From Teredinibacter turnerae T7901 (GTDB lineage Bacteria; Pseudomonadota; Gammaproteobacteria; Pseudomonadales; Cellvibrionaceae), in contig NC_012997.1 of assembly GCF_000023025.1 (NCBI RefSeq), forward strand, positions 1,224,764 to 1,288,763: DNA of 64,000 nucleotides, given 5' to 3'. How positions within the stretch are numbered: position 1 is the first letter of the stretch; each line of letters begins with the position of its first letter. Position numbers and translations under genes: made by a program. A model generated the notes under the pieces. The model searched no databases. It was not told where the DNA came from and was given only the letters and a program-made list of their open reading frames with translations. This document shows, piece by piece, positions 29,226 to 39,004 of the stretch.

Positions 29226-29561
29226 CTAAGCGGTTTTTTGCAACCGCTGTTTTTGCAGGTTTTCCTTGGTTTTTTCAAGGAACTGCGGCGTTGGGCCAAC
29301 ATCTTCGTACACAGGTTCGCCTAATTCATCGATTGAAATAACCCTGGTGCCCTGCACATAGGGAAAGCTGATTTCCAGCTCTGCCAGCGCGGCAGACACC
29401 AATTCGCTGACGAGCTGTTCTTTGGTGCGCCGCGGATACATCTCTGCCAGCGCATCAATTTTGGCAGCGTCCTCTAAGGTGAGGTTTACCTGGTAGGTCT
29501 CCTCAGTGAGTTTGCACTGCGCTTGCTGCAACCAGTTGCTGACGAGTTCTTTGACGGTCAT
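29226..29561 (-). CDS. Conserved small protein of unknown function (111 aa)
   Basis: I do not recognise this gene with certainty. The protein has a short N-terminal helix, a central part (TYQVNLTLEDAAKIDALAEMYPRRTKEQLVSELVSAALAELE, in parts about residues 22-65) that reads like a ribbon-helix-helix-type strand-helix-helix, then a tail (YVQGTRVISIDELGEPVYEDVGPTPQFLEKTKENLQKQ). No signal peptide or membrane segment is seen. Good codon structure, a purine-rich stretch (AAGAGGGG, 29568-29575) 7 bases before the start, and a downstream hairpin support a real gene. The RHH resemblance is inference; it could be a DNA-binding regulator or an RHH-like adaptor. Confidence 0.6.
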   Translation of the reverse strand: MTVKELVSNWLQQAQCKLTEETYQVNLTLEDAAKIDALAEMYPRRTKEQLVSELVSAALAELEISFPYVQGTRVISIDELGEPVYEDVGPTPQFLEKTKENLQKQRLQKTA

Positions 29562-30720
<1,159 letters not shown>

Positions 30721-30734
30721 AAGGTTTAGTCTGT

Positions 30735-30775
30735 GCAACAAAAAAGCCCCGATCTTTTCGGGGCTTTTTTGTTGC
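30735..30775. terminator. Rho-independent terminator after adk
   Basis: A perfect 18-bp stem (30735-30752 with 30758-30775) around a 5-base loop, with a GC core AGCCCCGA/TCGGGGCT and A/T tracts on both sides, the shape of a strong intrinsic terminator. It begins 15 bases after the adk stop. Confidence 0.95.
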
Positions 30776-30906
30776 AGTATTTGCCTGTGCGGGCTGAACA
30801 CCTGACAATACTCACCAAAAATACCCTTGTCCCCAACAAGAAGTTAGCACCAAGCGGTTACTAGCAAGAAGTTATTACGAAAAGATTTTACCAGGAGAGT
30901 CTGCCT

Positions 30907-31626
30907 ATGCCGAAAATCCTTGCACTCGATGCATCGACTGAAGTCTGCTCTGTGGCACTTACCTGTGCTGACAAAAATTGGACTGAGACCTGCGATCAGC
31001 CTCGCTCGCATGCGAAGGTACTTTTGCCGATGGTTGACCGACTGCTGAAAGCATCGGGGCTCGAACTCGCTGAACTGGACGCTGTTGCAGTTACCAACGG
31101 CCCAGGTTCATTCACCGGTATTCGAATTGGACTGGGGATTGCACAGGGCCTCGCCTATGGCGCGAAACTACCCGTAGTCAGCATAGATACGCTCAGTGTA
31201 TTGGCGCAGGGCTTCAGTATGTCGCACCCGGAGCGGACGAGTCTGACTTTAGTGCCCGCGTTGGACGCGCGCATGGCAGAAGTCTATTGGGCGGCGTACG
31301 AACTGACAGAAAGTGGTTTGTCGGTAGCTTTAGCGCCAGCAGTGGCCGCACCGGAAGCCATGCTTGATCGCCTCAGCGCTATTAGCGCGGGGCGAGAGCT
31401 GGTTGGCCTGGGCCATGGCTGGCAGGTTGCCGACACCGCAGTATTGGCTGAAGTTTACACCGGCGAAACTCCGAGCGCACTGGCCCTGGCCACTGCCGCT
31501 GCGGCCCAACTACCGGCGGCAGCACCGAGTACGGAGGCCAACCTGGTCGGCCTTGTGAGTGTCGAACCACTTTACCTGCGTAATGAAATTTCCTGGAACA
31601 AGCGCGAGCGGATTCGGGGACAATAA
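30907..31626 (+). CDS. tsaB: tRNA t6A biosynthesis protein TsaB
   Basis: TsaB forms a complex with TsaD and TsaE that attaches the threonylcarbamoyl group to A37 of ANN-decoding tRNAs. The 239-residue protein has the ASKHA-fold N terminus (ILALDASTEVCSVALT) and the LDAVAVTNGPGSFTGIRIGLGIAQGLAYG segment (split here: residues about 58-85) typical of TsaB. AGGAGAG at 30893-30899 precedes the ATG. Confidence 0.94.
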   Translation: MPKILALDASTEVCSVALTCADKNWTETCDQPRSHAKVLLPMVDRLLKASGLELAELDAVAVTNGPGSFTGIRIGLGIAQGLAYGAKLPVVSIDTLSVLAQGFSMSHPERTSLTLVPALDARMAEVYWAAYELTESGLSVALAPAVAAPEAMLDRLSAISAGRELVGLGHGWQVADTAVLAEVYTGETPSALALATAAAAQLPAAAPSTEANLVGLVSVEPLYLRNEISWNKRERIRGQ

Positions 31627-31654
31627 GAATTTTTACTCATCTGGAATGCTTTGC

Positions 31655-32449
31655 ATGGATTTAATTCACGTCGTTGTATTGGCTCTGATTCAGGGCATCA
31701 CCGAATTTCTCCCGATCTCGAGCTCCGCGCACCTTATTCTGCCCAAAGAAATTCTTGGCTGGCCCGATCAGGGCCTTGCGTTTGATGTGGCTGTTCACGT
31801 AGGTACGCTCACGGCGGTGGCGGTGTACTTCCGCAACGACATCGGCAAGATAATTATAGGCTGGCTCTCTTCTGTAACTGGTCGTGGTACCGATGAGAGC
31901 GGTCGTCTTGGCTGGTACCTGATTGCCGCCACCATCCCCGCAGCTTTGTTTGGTCTCATATTTGACGATTTGATTGAGACCCATCTGCGCTCCACCGACG
32001 TGATCGCAACAACGACCCTGGTATTTGGTGTTTTATTGTGGGTGGCTGACCGCAAACCAGCGGAAACCAAGCAATTGCGGGATATCGCACTGTCGACGGC
32101 GATGATTATCGGGCTGGCCCAGGCCGTCGCTCTCATCCCCGGCACGTCGCGGTCAGGTATTACTATTACCGCAGCCCTGTTTCTAGGCTTGTGCCGCACT
32201 GACGCCGCGCGGTTTTCGTTTTTGCTCTCAATTCCGGTGATTGTGCTTAGCGGCGGATACAAGGGGTTGCAGCTCGTGCTGTCGGCCGCGGCAGTCGATT
32301 GGCTGGCGATAGGGCTGGGTATTGCACTGTCTGCTGTCAGCGCTTATATCTGTATTCACTACTTCCTGAATTTTATTAACCGAATTGGTATGCTGCCATT
32401 TGTTATCTACCGGCTGCTGCTCGGTGTTCTGTTATTTATTGCTGTTTAA
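31655..32449 (+). CDS. uppP: Undecaprenyl-diphosphatase UppP
   Basis: Integral inner-membrane phosphatase that recycles the peptidoglycan lipid carrier and gives basal bacitracin resistance. The 264-residue protein has the two signature motifs EFLPISSSAHLIL (near residue 17) and PGTSRSGITITAALFLG (near 165) and about eight hydrophobic helices. The start ATG 31655 (MDLIHVVV) follows GGAAT at 31643; upstream in-frame starts would run into tsaB and spoil the family N terminus. Confidence 0.95.
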   Translation: MDLIHVVVLALIQGITEFLPISSSAHLILPKEILGWPDQGLAFDVAVHVGTLTAVAVYFRNDIGKIIIGWLSSVTGRGTDESGRLGWYLIAATIPAALFGLIFDDLIETHLRSTDVIATTTLVFGVLLWVADRKPAETKQLRDIALSTAMIIGLAQAVALIPGTSRSGITITAALFLGLCRTDAARFSFLLSIPVIVLSGGYKGLQLVLSAAAVDWLAIGLGIALSAVSAYICIHYFLNFINRIGMLPFVIYRLLLGVLLFIAV

Positions 32450-32460
32450 CGGTTGTTGCT

Positions 32461-33756
32461 ATGTCTTTAACGCGAAAGTTCGCTGATTTTCTCGATGCGT
32501 CACCCACGCCCTATCATGCGTGTGAAAACCTCTCATTACTGTTTGCCGCAGAAGGCTTCACTCGCTTGGATGAGAATACTCGCTGGCAACTGGAGCCCGG
32601 TAAAAAATATTTTTTTACGCGGGGTGATTCCTCATTTGCAGCTTTTGTCGTTGGTGAACGGCCACTGGAAGAGACTGGCGTTCGCATTATTGGTGCGCAC
32701 ACCGATAGCCCTTGTCTGAAAATTAAACCGAACGCCGATAGGGTGACGAAGGGCTACCACCAGTTGGGAGTGGCCGTGTATGGCGGCGCGCTGCTGGCCC
32801 CCTGGTTTGATCGTGATTTATCGATTGCTGGACGGGTTACCTACTTGGACGGCGAGGGTGCACTTAAAGCAGCCTTAGTGAATTTTGGACGTGCCGTTGC
32901 GTTGATTCCCAGTCTGGCGATTCACCTGGATCGCAGCGCTAACGAGGGGCGAGCGATCAACCCGCAAACCCAGATGAACGCGATCCTGCAACACGCACCA
33001 GCGGACGCACGCTTTGCGGATATTTTGCTAAATGAATTGCAGCAGTCACACCCTGAAGCTGTTGAAGTTCTCGACTACAACCTGAGTTTTTACGATACAC
33101 AGCCTTCGGCGACAGTGGGTTTGAAGGATGAGCTTTTTGTCGGCGCCCGCCTGGATAATCTGGCGAGTTGTTTTCTGGGTGCTGAAGCGATGCTCAATGC
33201 CAACACCGACGTTACCAGTATCCTCATTTGTAACGATCACGAGGAAATTGGCAGCAACACCGATCTCGGAGCACAAGGCCCTATGCTCGGTGAGTTGATC
33301 GATCGGCTGGTATCAGGCGATGCCCAGAGCCGTCAGCTCACCTTGCGCCGTTCGTTAATGCTCTCTGTCGACAACGCCCACGGGGTTCACCCAAATTTTG
33401 CCGACAAGCATGACGATAAACATGGCCCGCTGTTAAACGCCGGTCCGGTGGTGAAGTTTGACGCGAACCAGTCCTACGCGACGGGCGCTGATACCGCCGC
33501 GCTGGTGCGTTGGTTGGCGCGAGCGGCGGAAGGCCGTGAGGCTATACCCTTGCAGTCATTCATTATGCGCGCTGACATGCGCTGTGGTAGTACTATCGGG
33601 CCGATCACCTCCGCCGAAATTGGTGTGCGAGCGGTGGACCTGGGAATCCCTACTTTCGGTATGCACTCTATCCGCGAAACAGCCGGGGTGAGCGATCTCG
33701 AGCAAATGGCCAGCTTGCTGACCCGCTTTGTGTCTGTGACGGACATATCACTCTAA
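32461..33756 (+). CDS. M18 family aminopeptidase (aspartyl aminopeptidase type)
   Basis: Zinc-dependent cytosolic aminopeptidase of family M18. The 431-residue product starts with FADFLDASPTPYHAC and carries the first metal ligand in IIGAHTDSPCLKIKPN (near residue 80), the catalytic/metal region NDHEEIGSNTDLGAQGPML (near 259) and the C-terminal metal His in PTFGMHSIRE (near 400). The usual label in Pseudomonas is ApeB/PepC; exact substrate preference (acidic residues) is known for the family only. Confidence 0.94.
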   Translation: MSLTRKFADFLDASPTPYHACENLSLLFAAEGFTRLDENTRWQLEPGKKYFFTRGDSSFAAFVVGERPLEETGVRIIGAHTDSPCLKIKPNADRVTKGYHQLGVAVYGGALLAPWFDRDLSIAGRVTYLDGEGALKAALVNFGRAVALIPSLAIHLDRSANEGRAINPQTQMNAILQHAPADARFADILLNELQQSHPEAVEVLDYNLSFYDTQPSATVGLKDELFVGARLDNLASCFLGAEAMLNANTDVTSILICNDHEEIGSNTDLGAQGPMLGELIDRLVSGDAQSRQLTLRRSLMLSVDNAHGVHPNFADKHDDKHGPLLNAGPVVKFDANQSYATGADTAALVRWLARAAEGREAIPLQSFIMRADMRCGSTIGPITSAEIGVRAVDLGIPTFGMHSIRETAGVSDLEQMASLLTRFVSVTDISL

Positions 33757-33862
33757 TTAAATTGTGACCTGGCGCGTCAGGCTTTAGATCAAACCGTGAT
33801 TTTGAGAACAGTACCATTCCTTTTGAGTGTGCAAAAATTGGCTCGCATTAAGAGGAATGGTG

Positions 33863-34891
33863 ATGATTACTCAAGAGTTACTTAAATCGTTTGTTCCTTT
33901 CAATGGATTGGAAGATGAATACCTGCAAGAAGCCCTCGCCAATATTCATGTGGAAGAGTACACCCGTGGGCAGATGATTTTTAAGCGCGGCCGCTCGCTC
34001 GCGAAAAAGTACTTTCTGCTTGAAGGGCAGGTGGACTTGATCAATAGCGCCTTCTATGTTTCTACCGTGCTGGATGACTCCGCAACCGCACAGTCTGCAC
34101 TGAATGCAGAATCCCCATCGTCGAACTCTGCTGTGGCCAAGTCGCCGTCGGTGCGCGTGTTTTCGATTGATGTCGAGGTTTTGGACCGCATCATTGCGTG
34201 GAGTCAATCGATGCTGTCTACCAGCATCGACGAAGCCATGTTCAACGGGTCACCCTTCGAAGTAGAAGAGCTGGACGGCCAACACAGCGACTGGATGGCG
34301 GCACTGCTGCAGGCGCCACTCTTTTCCAAAATTCCGCTCACCCAGGTGCAGGAACTGTTCGCTCGCTTCGAAAACGTCCGCTATAGCAAGGGCGACTTAG
34401 TGGTTAAAGAAGGTGAGACCGGTGACTACTTTTATGTGTTGGTGGCCGGCTCTGCTCGAGTCTTTAATCGCTCGGAGAGCGTTGACCTGTTGATCCAACC
34501 AGGTCACTTCTTTGGTGAAGAAGCGTTACTGGGTGATACTCCGCGCAACGCCTCGGTAGAAATGTTGACCTCCGGGCAACTGAAACGCTTGAACTCTGAA
34601 GACTTTAACGCGTTGCTCAAAGCTCCGGTGGTGCGCTATGTGGAAGACCATCTGCTGGCCAAACTGGAAAAGCCGTACAAGCTCCTCGATGTCAAAATGC
34701 CAATGGAATACCGGTTTCAGCATGTGCCGGGCGCGATCAACATTCCTCTCTCTCGGTTGCGCAACTCCATGTCTGACCTGGGCCGCACCAGCGTTTATGT
34801 GGTTTCAGGGGATGCAGGCAGTCGTGCGGACATAGCCGCACATCTGTTGTGTCAGGCGGGGTTTGACGCAATGATTCTTAAAACGGCCTAG
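33863..34891 (+). CDS. Cyclic nucleotide-binding protein with degenerate C-terminal rhodanese domain
   Basis: A 342-residue soluble protein. Residues about 5-115 look like a degenerate first cNMP-binding fold; residues about 150-270 form a clear one (SKGDLVVKEGETGDYFYVLVAG split over the barrel, then phosphate-binding cassette FGEEALLGDTPRNASV with the phosphate-contacting Arg). The C terminus (about 272-342, LLDVKMPMEYRFQHVPGAINIPL) is a rhodanese fold whose catalytic Cys position reads VVSGDAGSR, so it lacks sulfurtransferase chemistry. No helix-turn-helix is present, so it is not a Crp-type activator. AGAGGA at 33851-33856 supports ATG 33863. Role unknown. Confidence 0.82.
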   Translation: MITQELLKSFVPFNGLEDEYLQEALANIHVEEYTRGQMIFKRGRSLAKKYFLLEGQVDLINSAFYVSTVLDDSATAQSALNAESPSSNSAVAKSPSVRVFSIDVEVLDRIIAWSQSMLSTSIDEAMFNGSPFEVEELDGQHSDWMAALLQAPLFSKIPLTQVQELFARFENVRYSKGDLVVKEGETGDYFYVLVAGSARVFNRSESVDLLIQPGHFFGEEALLGDTPRNASVEMLTSGQLKRLNSEDFNALLKAPVVRYVEDHLLAKLEKPYKLLDVKMPMEYRFQHVPGAINIPLSRLRNSMSDLGRTSVYVVSGDAGSRADIAAHLLCQAGFDAMILKTA

Positions 34892-35032
34892 AGTCTGTTG
34901 CCACTAATAACTCGGCAACGAAAATTGCGAAGTTAACAGGCGGTGCATGGATGCAGCCCCATTGCCCGAAGGGCGCCGGGTTAATAGCAATCCGACTTTG
35001 CGGATGCGTGCGAGCTGCAATCTCGATGTCTG

Positions 35033-35051
35033 AGGCTTCAGTCTGAAGCCT
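35033..35051. terminator. Short hairpin ahead of the glycosyltransferase gene
   Basis: AGGCTTCA (35033-35040) pairs with TGAAGCCT (35044-35051) over a 3-base loop, followed by TCTC. It ends 21 bases before the next start codon. It may end transcription of the cNMP gene or act in the 5' leader; the T-run is poor. Confidence 0.35.
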
Positions 35052-35072
35052 TCTCTGGCGTAAACTCGCGCC

Positions 35073-36221
35073 ATGAAAATTCTCATTCTCTCTGCGTACG
35101 ATGCCGAAAGTCACAAGGCCTGGCGCCAGCACCTTGTGGATATGCTGCCATTTGCCAGTTGCACATCTCTCGCGTTACCACCACGTCATTTCAGTTGGCG
35201 TATCCGGGGTAATGCGCTTACCTGGGCGCTCGCGCAACACGCGACGCTCTGCAAGCCATGGGATCTTGTCGTTGCCACCTCGATGGTCGATCTGGCCACC
35301 CTTCGGGGTTTGGTGCCTGAACTGGCCAAAGTGCCAGCGATTGTCTACTTTCACGAAAACCAGTTCGCCTACCCCGCGAGCCGGGCGCAGCATGCGAGCG
35401 TCGAGCCGCAGATGGTAACGCTCTACGCCGCTCTCACCGCAGATCGGGTCGTGTTCAATACCCACTACAACCGCGCCAGCTTCTTGGCGGGCGTGGCTGC
35501 GCTCCTCGACAAATTGCCCGATGGGGTACCGCCTGGCGTGGTTGAGCGAATCGCGGACAAATCCGACGTAATTCCTGTGCCGGTGGCCATAGCGGGCGTT
35601 TCGGGCAAAAAGCCGGACGATGCTTTCCACCTGGTATGGAACCACCGGTGGGAGTACGACAAGGGCCCGGAAAATCTCTATTATGCGCTTGCCCGGTTAC
35701 CCGTGGAGCTGCCGTTACGGGTACATGTTGTCGGGCAGCGATTTCGCCGGGAACCTGCCGTTTTTTCTGATATCCGACGCCTGCTCGACGAGCGCGCATG
35801 GCTTGGGGAGTGGGGCTATTTGACGAAGCGCGAGTGTTACGAAAACCTGCTCTCTAATGCGCACGCGGTGTTGTCGACCAGCTTGCACGACTTTCAGGGT
35901 TTATCGGTATTGGAAGCCGTTGCTGCCGGCTGCGTGCCCATTGTGCCCAACCGCCTGGCATATCCGGAACTGCTGTCTACACAGTGGTGCTACAGTATCG
36001 CCGATACTGAAGGGCAAGGCCCGGAATTCAGCGAGGCTGACGCTTGCGCACGCATGGTTCGCCTGCGAGTGGAGGAGTGGATGCGGGCACAACTGCCAAC
36101 AGCACCTTCGCTGGATTGGCTCTCACCTGCCGAACAGGCTAAACACTACCGGCATCTGGTCAAATCTGTGGCGGTCAAAAAGACAAACGGCGGGCCAGAA
36201 GGTACAATCGCCCCGGTCTAA
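35073..36221 (+). CDS. Glycosyltransferase resembling tRNA-queuosine alpha-mannosyltransferase (DUF3524/GTDC1 type)
   Basis: A 382-residue GT-B glycosyltransferase. The N-terminal third (ILILSAYDAESHKAWRQHLVD, in parts; residues 3-24) matches the DUF3524 domain of GTDC1-like proteins, and the C-terminal part has a GT4-like donor site (LVWNHRWEYDKGPENLYYAL near 188; STSLHDFQGLSVLEAVAAGCVP near 270, with the conserved E-x7-E type pattern). The human member of this family is the enzyme that mannosylates queuosine in tRNA-Asp; a similar role in this bacterium is inference. It is followed by trpS, another tRNA gene, 24 bases later. Confidence 0.8.
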   Translation: MKILILSAYDAESHKAWRQHLVDMLPFASCTSLALPPRHFSWRIRGNALTWALAQHATLCKPWDLVVATSMVDLATLRGLVPELAKVPAIVYFHENQFAYPASRAQHASVEPQMVTLYAALTADRVVFNTHYNRASFLAGVAALLDKLPDGVPPGVVERIADKSDVIPVPVAIAGVSGKKPDDAFHLVWNHRWEYDKGPENLYYALARLPVELPLRVHVVGQRFRREPAVFSDIRRLLDERAWLGEWGYLTKRECYENLLSNAHAVLSTSLHDFQGLSVLEAVAAGCVPIVPNRLAYPELLSTQWCYSIADTEGQGPEFSEADACARMVRLRVEEWMRAQLPTAPSLDWLSPAEQAKHYRHLVKSVAVKKTNGGPEGTIAPV

Positions 36222-36245
36222 AAAAGCAAAAAAACGGAATCCACC

Positions 36246-37250
36246 ATGTCTGTCAACCGCATTCTGACCGGTATCACAACCACCGGTACCCCCCATCTGG
36301 GTAACTATGTGGGCGCTATTCGTCCAGCAATCGAAGCCAGCCGAAATTCAAACAGCGAGTCATTTTATTTTTTAGCGGATTTACACGCGCTGATTAAGTG
36401 TCACGAGCCGGAGCTTATTCGGCAGTCTGCGCGGGAAATCGCTGCGACCTGGCTGGCGTTGGGACTGGATACCGACAAGGCGACTTTCTATCGCCAGTCA
36501 GATATTCCCGAAATCACCGAACTCAGTTGGGTTCTCACCTGTATGGCGGCCAAGGGCTTGATGAATCGCGCTCACGCCTACAAGGCAGCAGTCGCAAAGA
36601 ATGTGGAAGAAGGTGAAGATCCGGATTTTGGCATTACTATGGGCTTGTACAGCTACCCGGTGCTAATGGCCGCGGACATTTTAATGTTCAATGCCAACAC
36701 AGTGCCGGTGGGTAAGGATCAAATTCAACACGTGGAAATGGCGCGAGATATTGCTGCTCGTTTTAATCATCATTTTGCCGAAGTCTTTGTGTTACCCGAA
36801 GCTCAGGTGGACGACAACGTCGCGGTGTTGCAGGGCTTGGATGGCCGCAAAATGAGTAAAAGTTATAACAACACAATTCCGTTGTTTCTTCCGGAAAAGC
36901 AGCTGAAGAAGCACATCAATAAAATCAAAACCAACCTGCTGGAACCGGGAGACCCTAAAGATCCGGACGATTCCACGGTATTTCAGGTGTGGCAGGCGTT
37001 TGCCAGCGAAGAAAAGAGCGTGTACATGCGCGAGCAGTTTGCCCAGGGAATCGCGTGGGGCGAGGCCAAGAAGCAGCTGTTCGAGCTGGTCAACGATGAG
37101 ATCGGCGAGGCTCGGGAACGCTACAACACGTTACTCGCAGACCCGGACACCATTGAAGATGTGCTGCAAAACGGGGCTAAAAAAGCCCGGGAAATCAGCG
37201 CTCCAATGCTTGAGAAGGTACGTTCTGCAATCGGCATAGGCCGTCTTTAG
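36246..37250 (+). CDS. trpS: Tryptophanyl-tRNA synthetase
   Basis: Class I synthetase charging tRNA-Trp. The 334-residue protein has the HIGH-type motif in [13 protein letters not shown] (residues 11-23) and the KMSKS loop in [11 protein letters not shown] (near 200). Length matches the short bacterial form. It starts 24 bases after the glycosyltransferase, suggesting co-transcription. Confidence 0.97.
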   Translation: MSVNRILTGITTTGTPHLGNYVGAIRPAIEASRNSNSESFYFLADLHALIKCHEPELIRQSAREIAATWLALGLDTDKATFYRQSDIPEITELSWVLTCMAAKGLMNRAHAYKAAVAKNVEEGEDPDFGITMGLYSYPVLMAADILMFNANTVPVGKDQIQHVEMARDIAARFNHHFAEVFVLPEAQVDDNVAVLQGLDGRKMSKSYNNTIPLFLPEKQLKKHINKIKTNLLEPGDPKDPDDSTVFQVWQAFASEEKSVYMREQFAQGIAWGEAKKQLFELVNDEIGEARERYNTLLADPDTIEDVLQNGAKKAREISAPMLEKVRSAIGIGRL

Positions 37251-37437
37251 ATATTCCTCTTTGGTCGCGACGCTCTGCGGATCATCGCTGCGTCGCCACT
37301 TCCCCTCCCTTCGTTCTTTCTAAAAGCTATCGCTCACTTTCTGTGCTGGCGTGTGGCACCTGCGCGCGCTCGCGACTAGGCTTTACACACAGTGGGCTCC
37401 GGTTAAACGGAGTAGTTTTCGTCTTTAGAGGCACAGA

Positions 37438-38604
37438 GTGAATAGGTTTGGGCGACACATTACTGTTTTAGCCGGTGTCAGCGTGATTGGTGTTGTGGGC
37501 TGCTATTTTTTTAACTCACAGCACAGTGCGGCAATACTTCTGGTGATCGCCTCTGGTCTGTCATTCGGTTTGGGGGTGGCGGTCACCAAGCCGCGCGAGA
37601 GCGATATTGCCGAGGAAGTAGGTTCCCAGTTGTTTAAGCAACGACGGTTCAGCAAATACATGCACGATCTGCTACTGCCCGTGTGTACCGACCTGTCACG
37701 TCTTTCGGCCAAGGTGGAATCGCTGGTAGAGGACGCCACTATTCAAGTACACCACAGCTTTCAGGGCTTGTCTAAATCCGCCAATGCGGAGAAAGAGCTG
37801 CTCATGGATATTGCGGATCGCCTCACCCGCAAGGAAGGTGAGAACGAGGATGCGATCAGCCTGAATAAATTTGCCAATGAAGTTGGGTATGTGCTTGATG
37901 ATTACGTCAGTCTCTTCGTAGACATTAGCGATAAGAGTGTGCAGGCGGTACACAATATTCAAGACATGATCAAACACCTGGACGGCATGTTTGTATTGAT
38001 CGATGAGATACGCAATATCGCTGACCAAACTAACCTTCTGGCGCTTAACGCTGCGATCGAAGCGGCGCGGGCTGGTGAGGCAGGACGCGGCTTTGCGGTG
38101 GTGGCAGATGAAGTTCGAAAACTTTCGAATGTATCCAGCACCTTGAACGAACAAATTCGTGAAAGTGCGGAGCGCACCAAACAAACGGTGACCAAGGTAG
38201 AGCGGGTGGTTGGGAATATCGCCTCTCTGGATATGAACATTGCCATCGATGCCAAAGGCCATTTGGACGGCATGATCGATGCGCTGGAGGACGTGAATAA
38301 CCAGGTGGCAACTGGAGTAAGTCGTGGAGCGGAGATAGGCGAGGAAATCAATAGGGAAATTGGTCGTGCGATCACCGCTATGCAGTTCGCAGATCGGGTT
38401 GCACAGGATGCGCGAAAAATATCATCCCACACAGCATTTCTTTCTCAATTCCTGGAAGGTTACCTGCGCGCAAACCGCGAACATGCAGAATCAGAAGCGA
38501 TACTCGATGCACAGCTCCTGCACATGGCTTCTCTTAATCCGCAGGCGATGATGAGCAAACCAGAAGCTTCACCCCGTGCGGGAGACATAGAACTTTATGA
38601 GTAG
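37438..38604 (+). CDS. Methyl-accepting chemotaxis-type signalling protein
   Basis: A 388-residue protein with two adjacent transmembrane helices (about residues 8-25 and 31-49) and almost no periplasmic loop, so it has no external ligand domain. The MCP signalling hairpin is intact ([39 protein letters not shown], split around residues 191-229), which should bind CheA/CheW. It probably senses a membrane or cytoplasmic cue. Start is a GTG at 37438. It lies 36 bases before the STAS gene, suggesting one unit with the HsbA/HsbR-like pair. Confidence 0.85.
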   Translation: MNRFGRHITVLAGVSVIGVVGCYFFNSQHSAAILLVIASGLSFGLGVAVTKPRESDIAEEVGSQLFKQRRFSKYMHDLLLPVCTDLSRLSAKVESLVEDATIQVHHSFQGLSKSANAEKELLMDIADRLTRKEGENEDAISLNKFANEVGYVLDDYVSLFVDISDKSVQAVHNIQDMIKHLDGMFVLIDEIRNIADQTNLLALNAAIEAARAGEAGRGFAVVADEVRKLSNVSSTLNEQIRESAERTKQTVTKVERVVGNIASLDMNIAIDAKGHLDGMIDALEDVNNQVATGVSRGAEIGEEINREIGRAITAMQFADRVAQDARKISSHTAFLSQFLEGYLRANREHAESEAILDAQLLHMASLNPQAMMSKPEASPRAGDIELYE

Positions 38605-38640
38605 CACTGAAAATGAACTTGCGCATAACCGGATTTTTTC

Positions 38641-38961
38641 ATGAGCATAACTGTAGATAACATTGATGGCGCTCACGGTGGCCACAGCCCATTTACCATC
38701 AGTCTGGGCGAGCGCTTCGATTTTGCCGAAGTCGAAAATTTTCGCAAGTGTTACGAGAGTTTAATCAATGTAGAAGGGAAAATTCTGGTCATCGACTTCG
38801 CTAAAACCCGCTATATCGACAGCTCTGCGCTTGGCATGCTGATTAATGCAAAGCGTTATTTCGACTCACGGGAGACGAGCATCCGCCTGGTAAAGACGAA
38901 CGAGCAGGTTCGAAAAATTTTCGCAATTTCCCGTTTTGAAACAAAGTTCGAGATTAGTTAA
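38641..38961 (+). CDS. STAS-domain anti-sigma factor antagonist (HsbA-like)
   Basis: A 106-residue single STAS domain. The phospho-acceptor motif DSSALGML is present (Ser61 predicted). In Pseudomonas the equivalent HsbA is phosphorylated and dephosphorylated by HsbR; unphosphorylated or phosphorylated HsbA binds FlgM or a diguanylate cyclase and so switches between swimming and biofilm. The neighbouring HsbR-like gene and flagellar genes further on in this window support the HsbA comparison, but the sequence alone only proves the STAS fold. Confidence 0.85.
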   Translation: MSITVDNIDGAHGGHSPFTISLGERFDFAEVENFRKCYESLINVEGKILVIDFAKTRYIDSSALGMLINAKRYFDSRETSIRLVKTNEQVRKIFAISRFETKFEIS

Positions 38962-38982
38962 TAGGTTTTAACAGGCCCTAGC
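38951..38982. repeat. Solo end resembling the MITE terminal repeat
   Basis: Bases 38968-38982 (TTAACAGGCCCTAGC) are identical to the outer 15 bases of the right end of the element at 21681-21964, including the base after CTAG; ATTAGT (38953-38958) recalls the next inner bases but with an insertion. No opposite end is found nearby. It directly overlaps and follows the stop codon of the STAS gene. Confidence 0.55.
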
Positions 38983-39004
38983 TCTTCACCCTGGAAGGAT
39001 CGCT

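Noticed and set aside
37352-37367. Sigma-54 site before the chemoreceptor gene (TGGCAC at 37354)
   Set aside because: The -24 half matches but no TTGC is found at the required distance.
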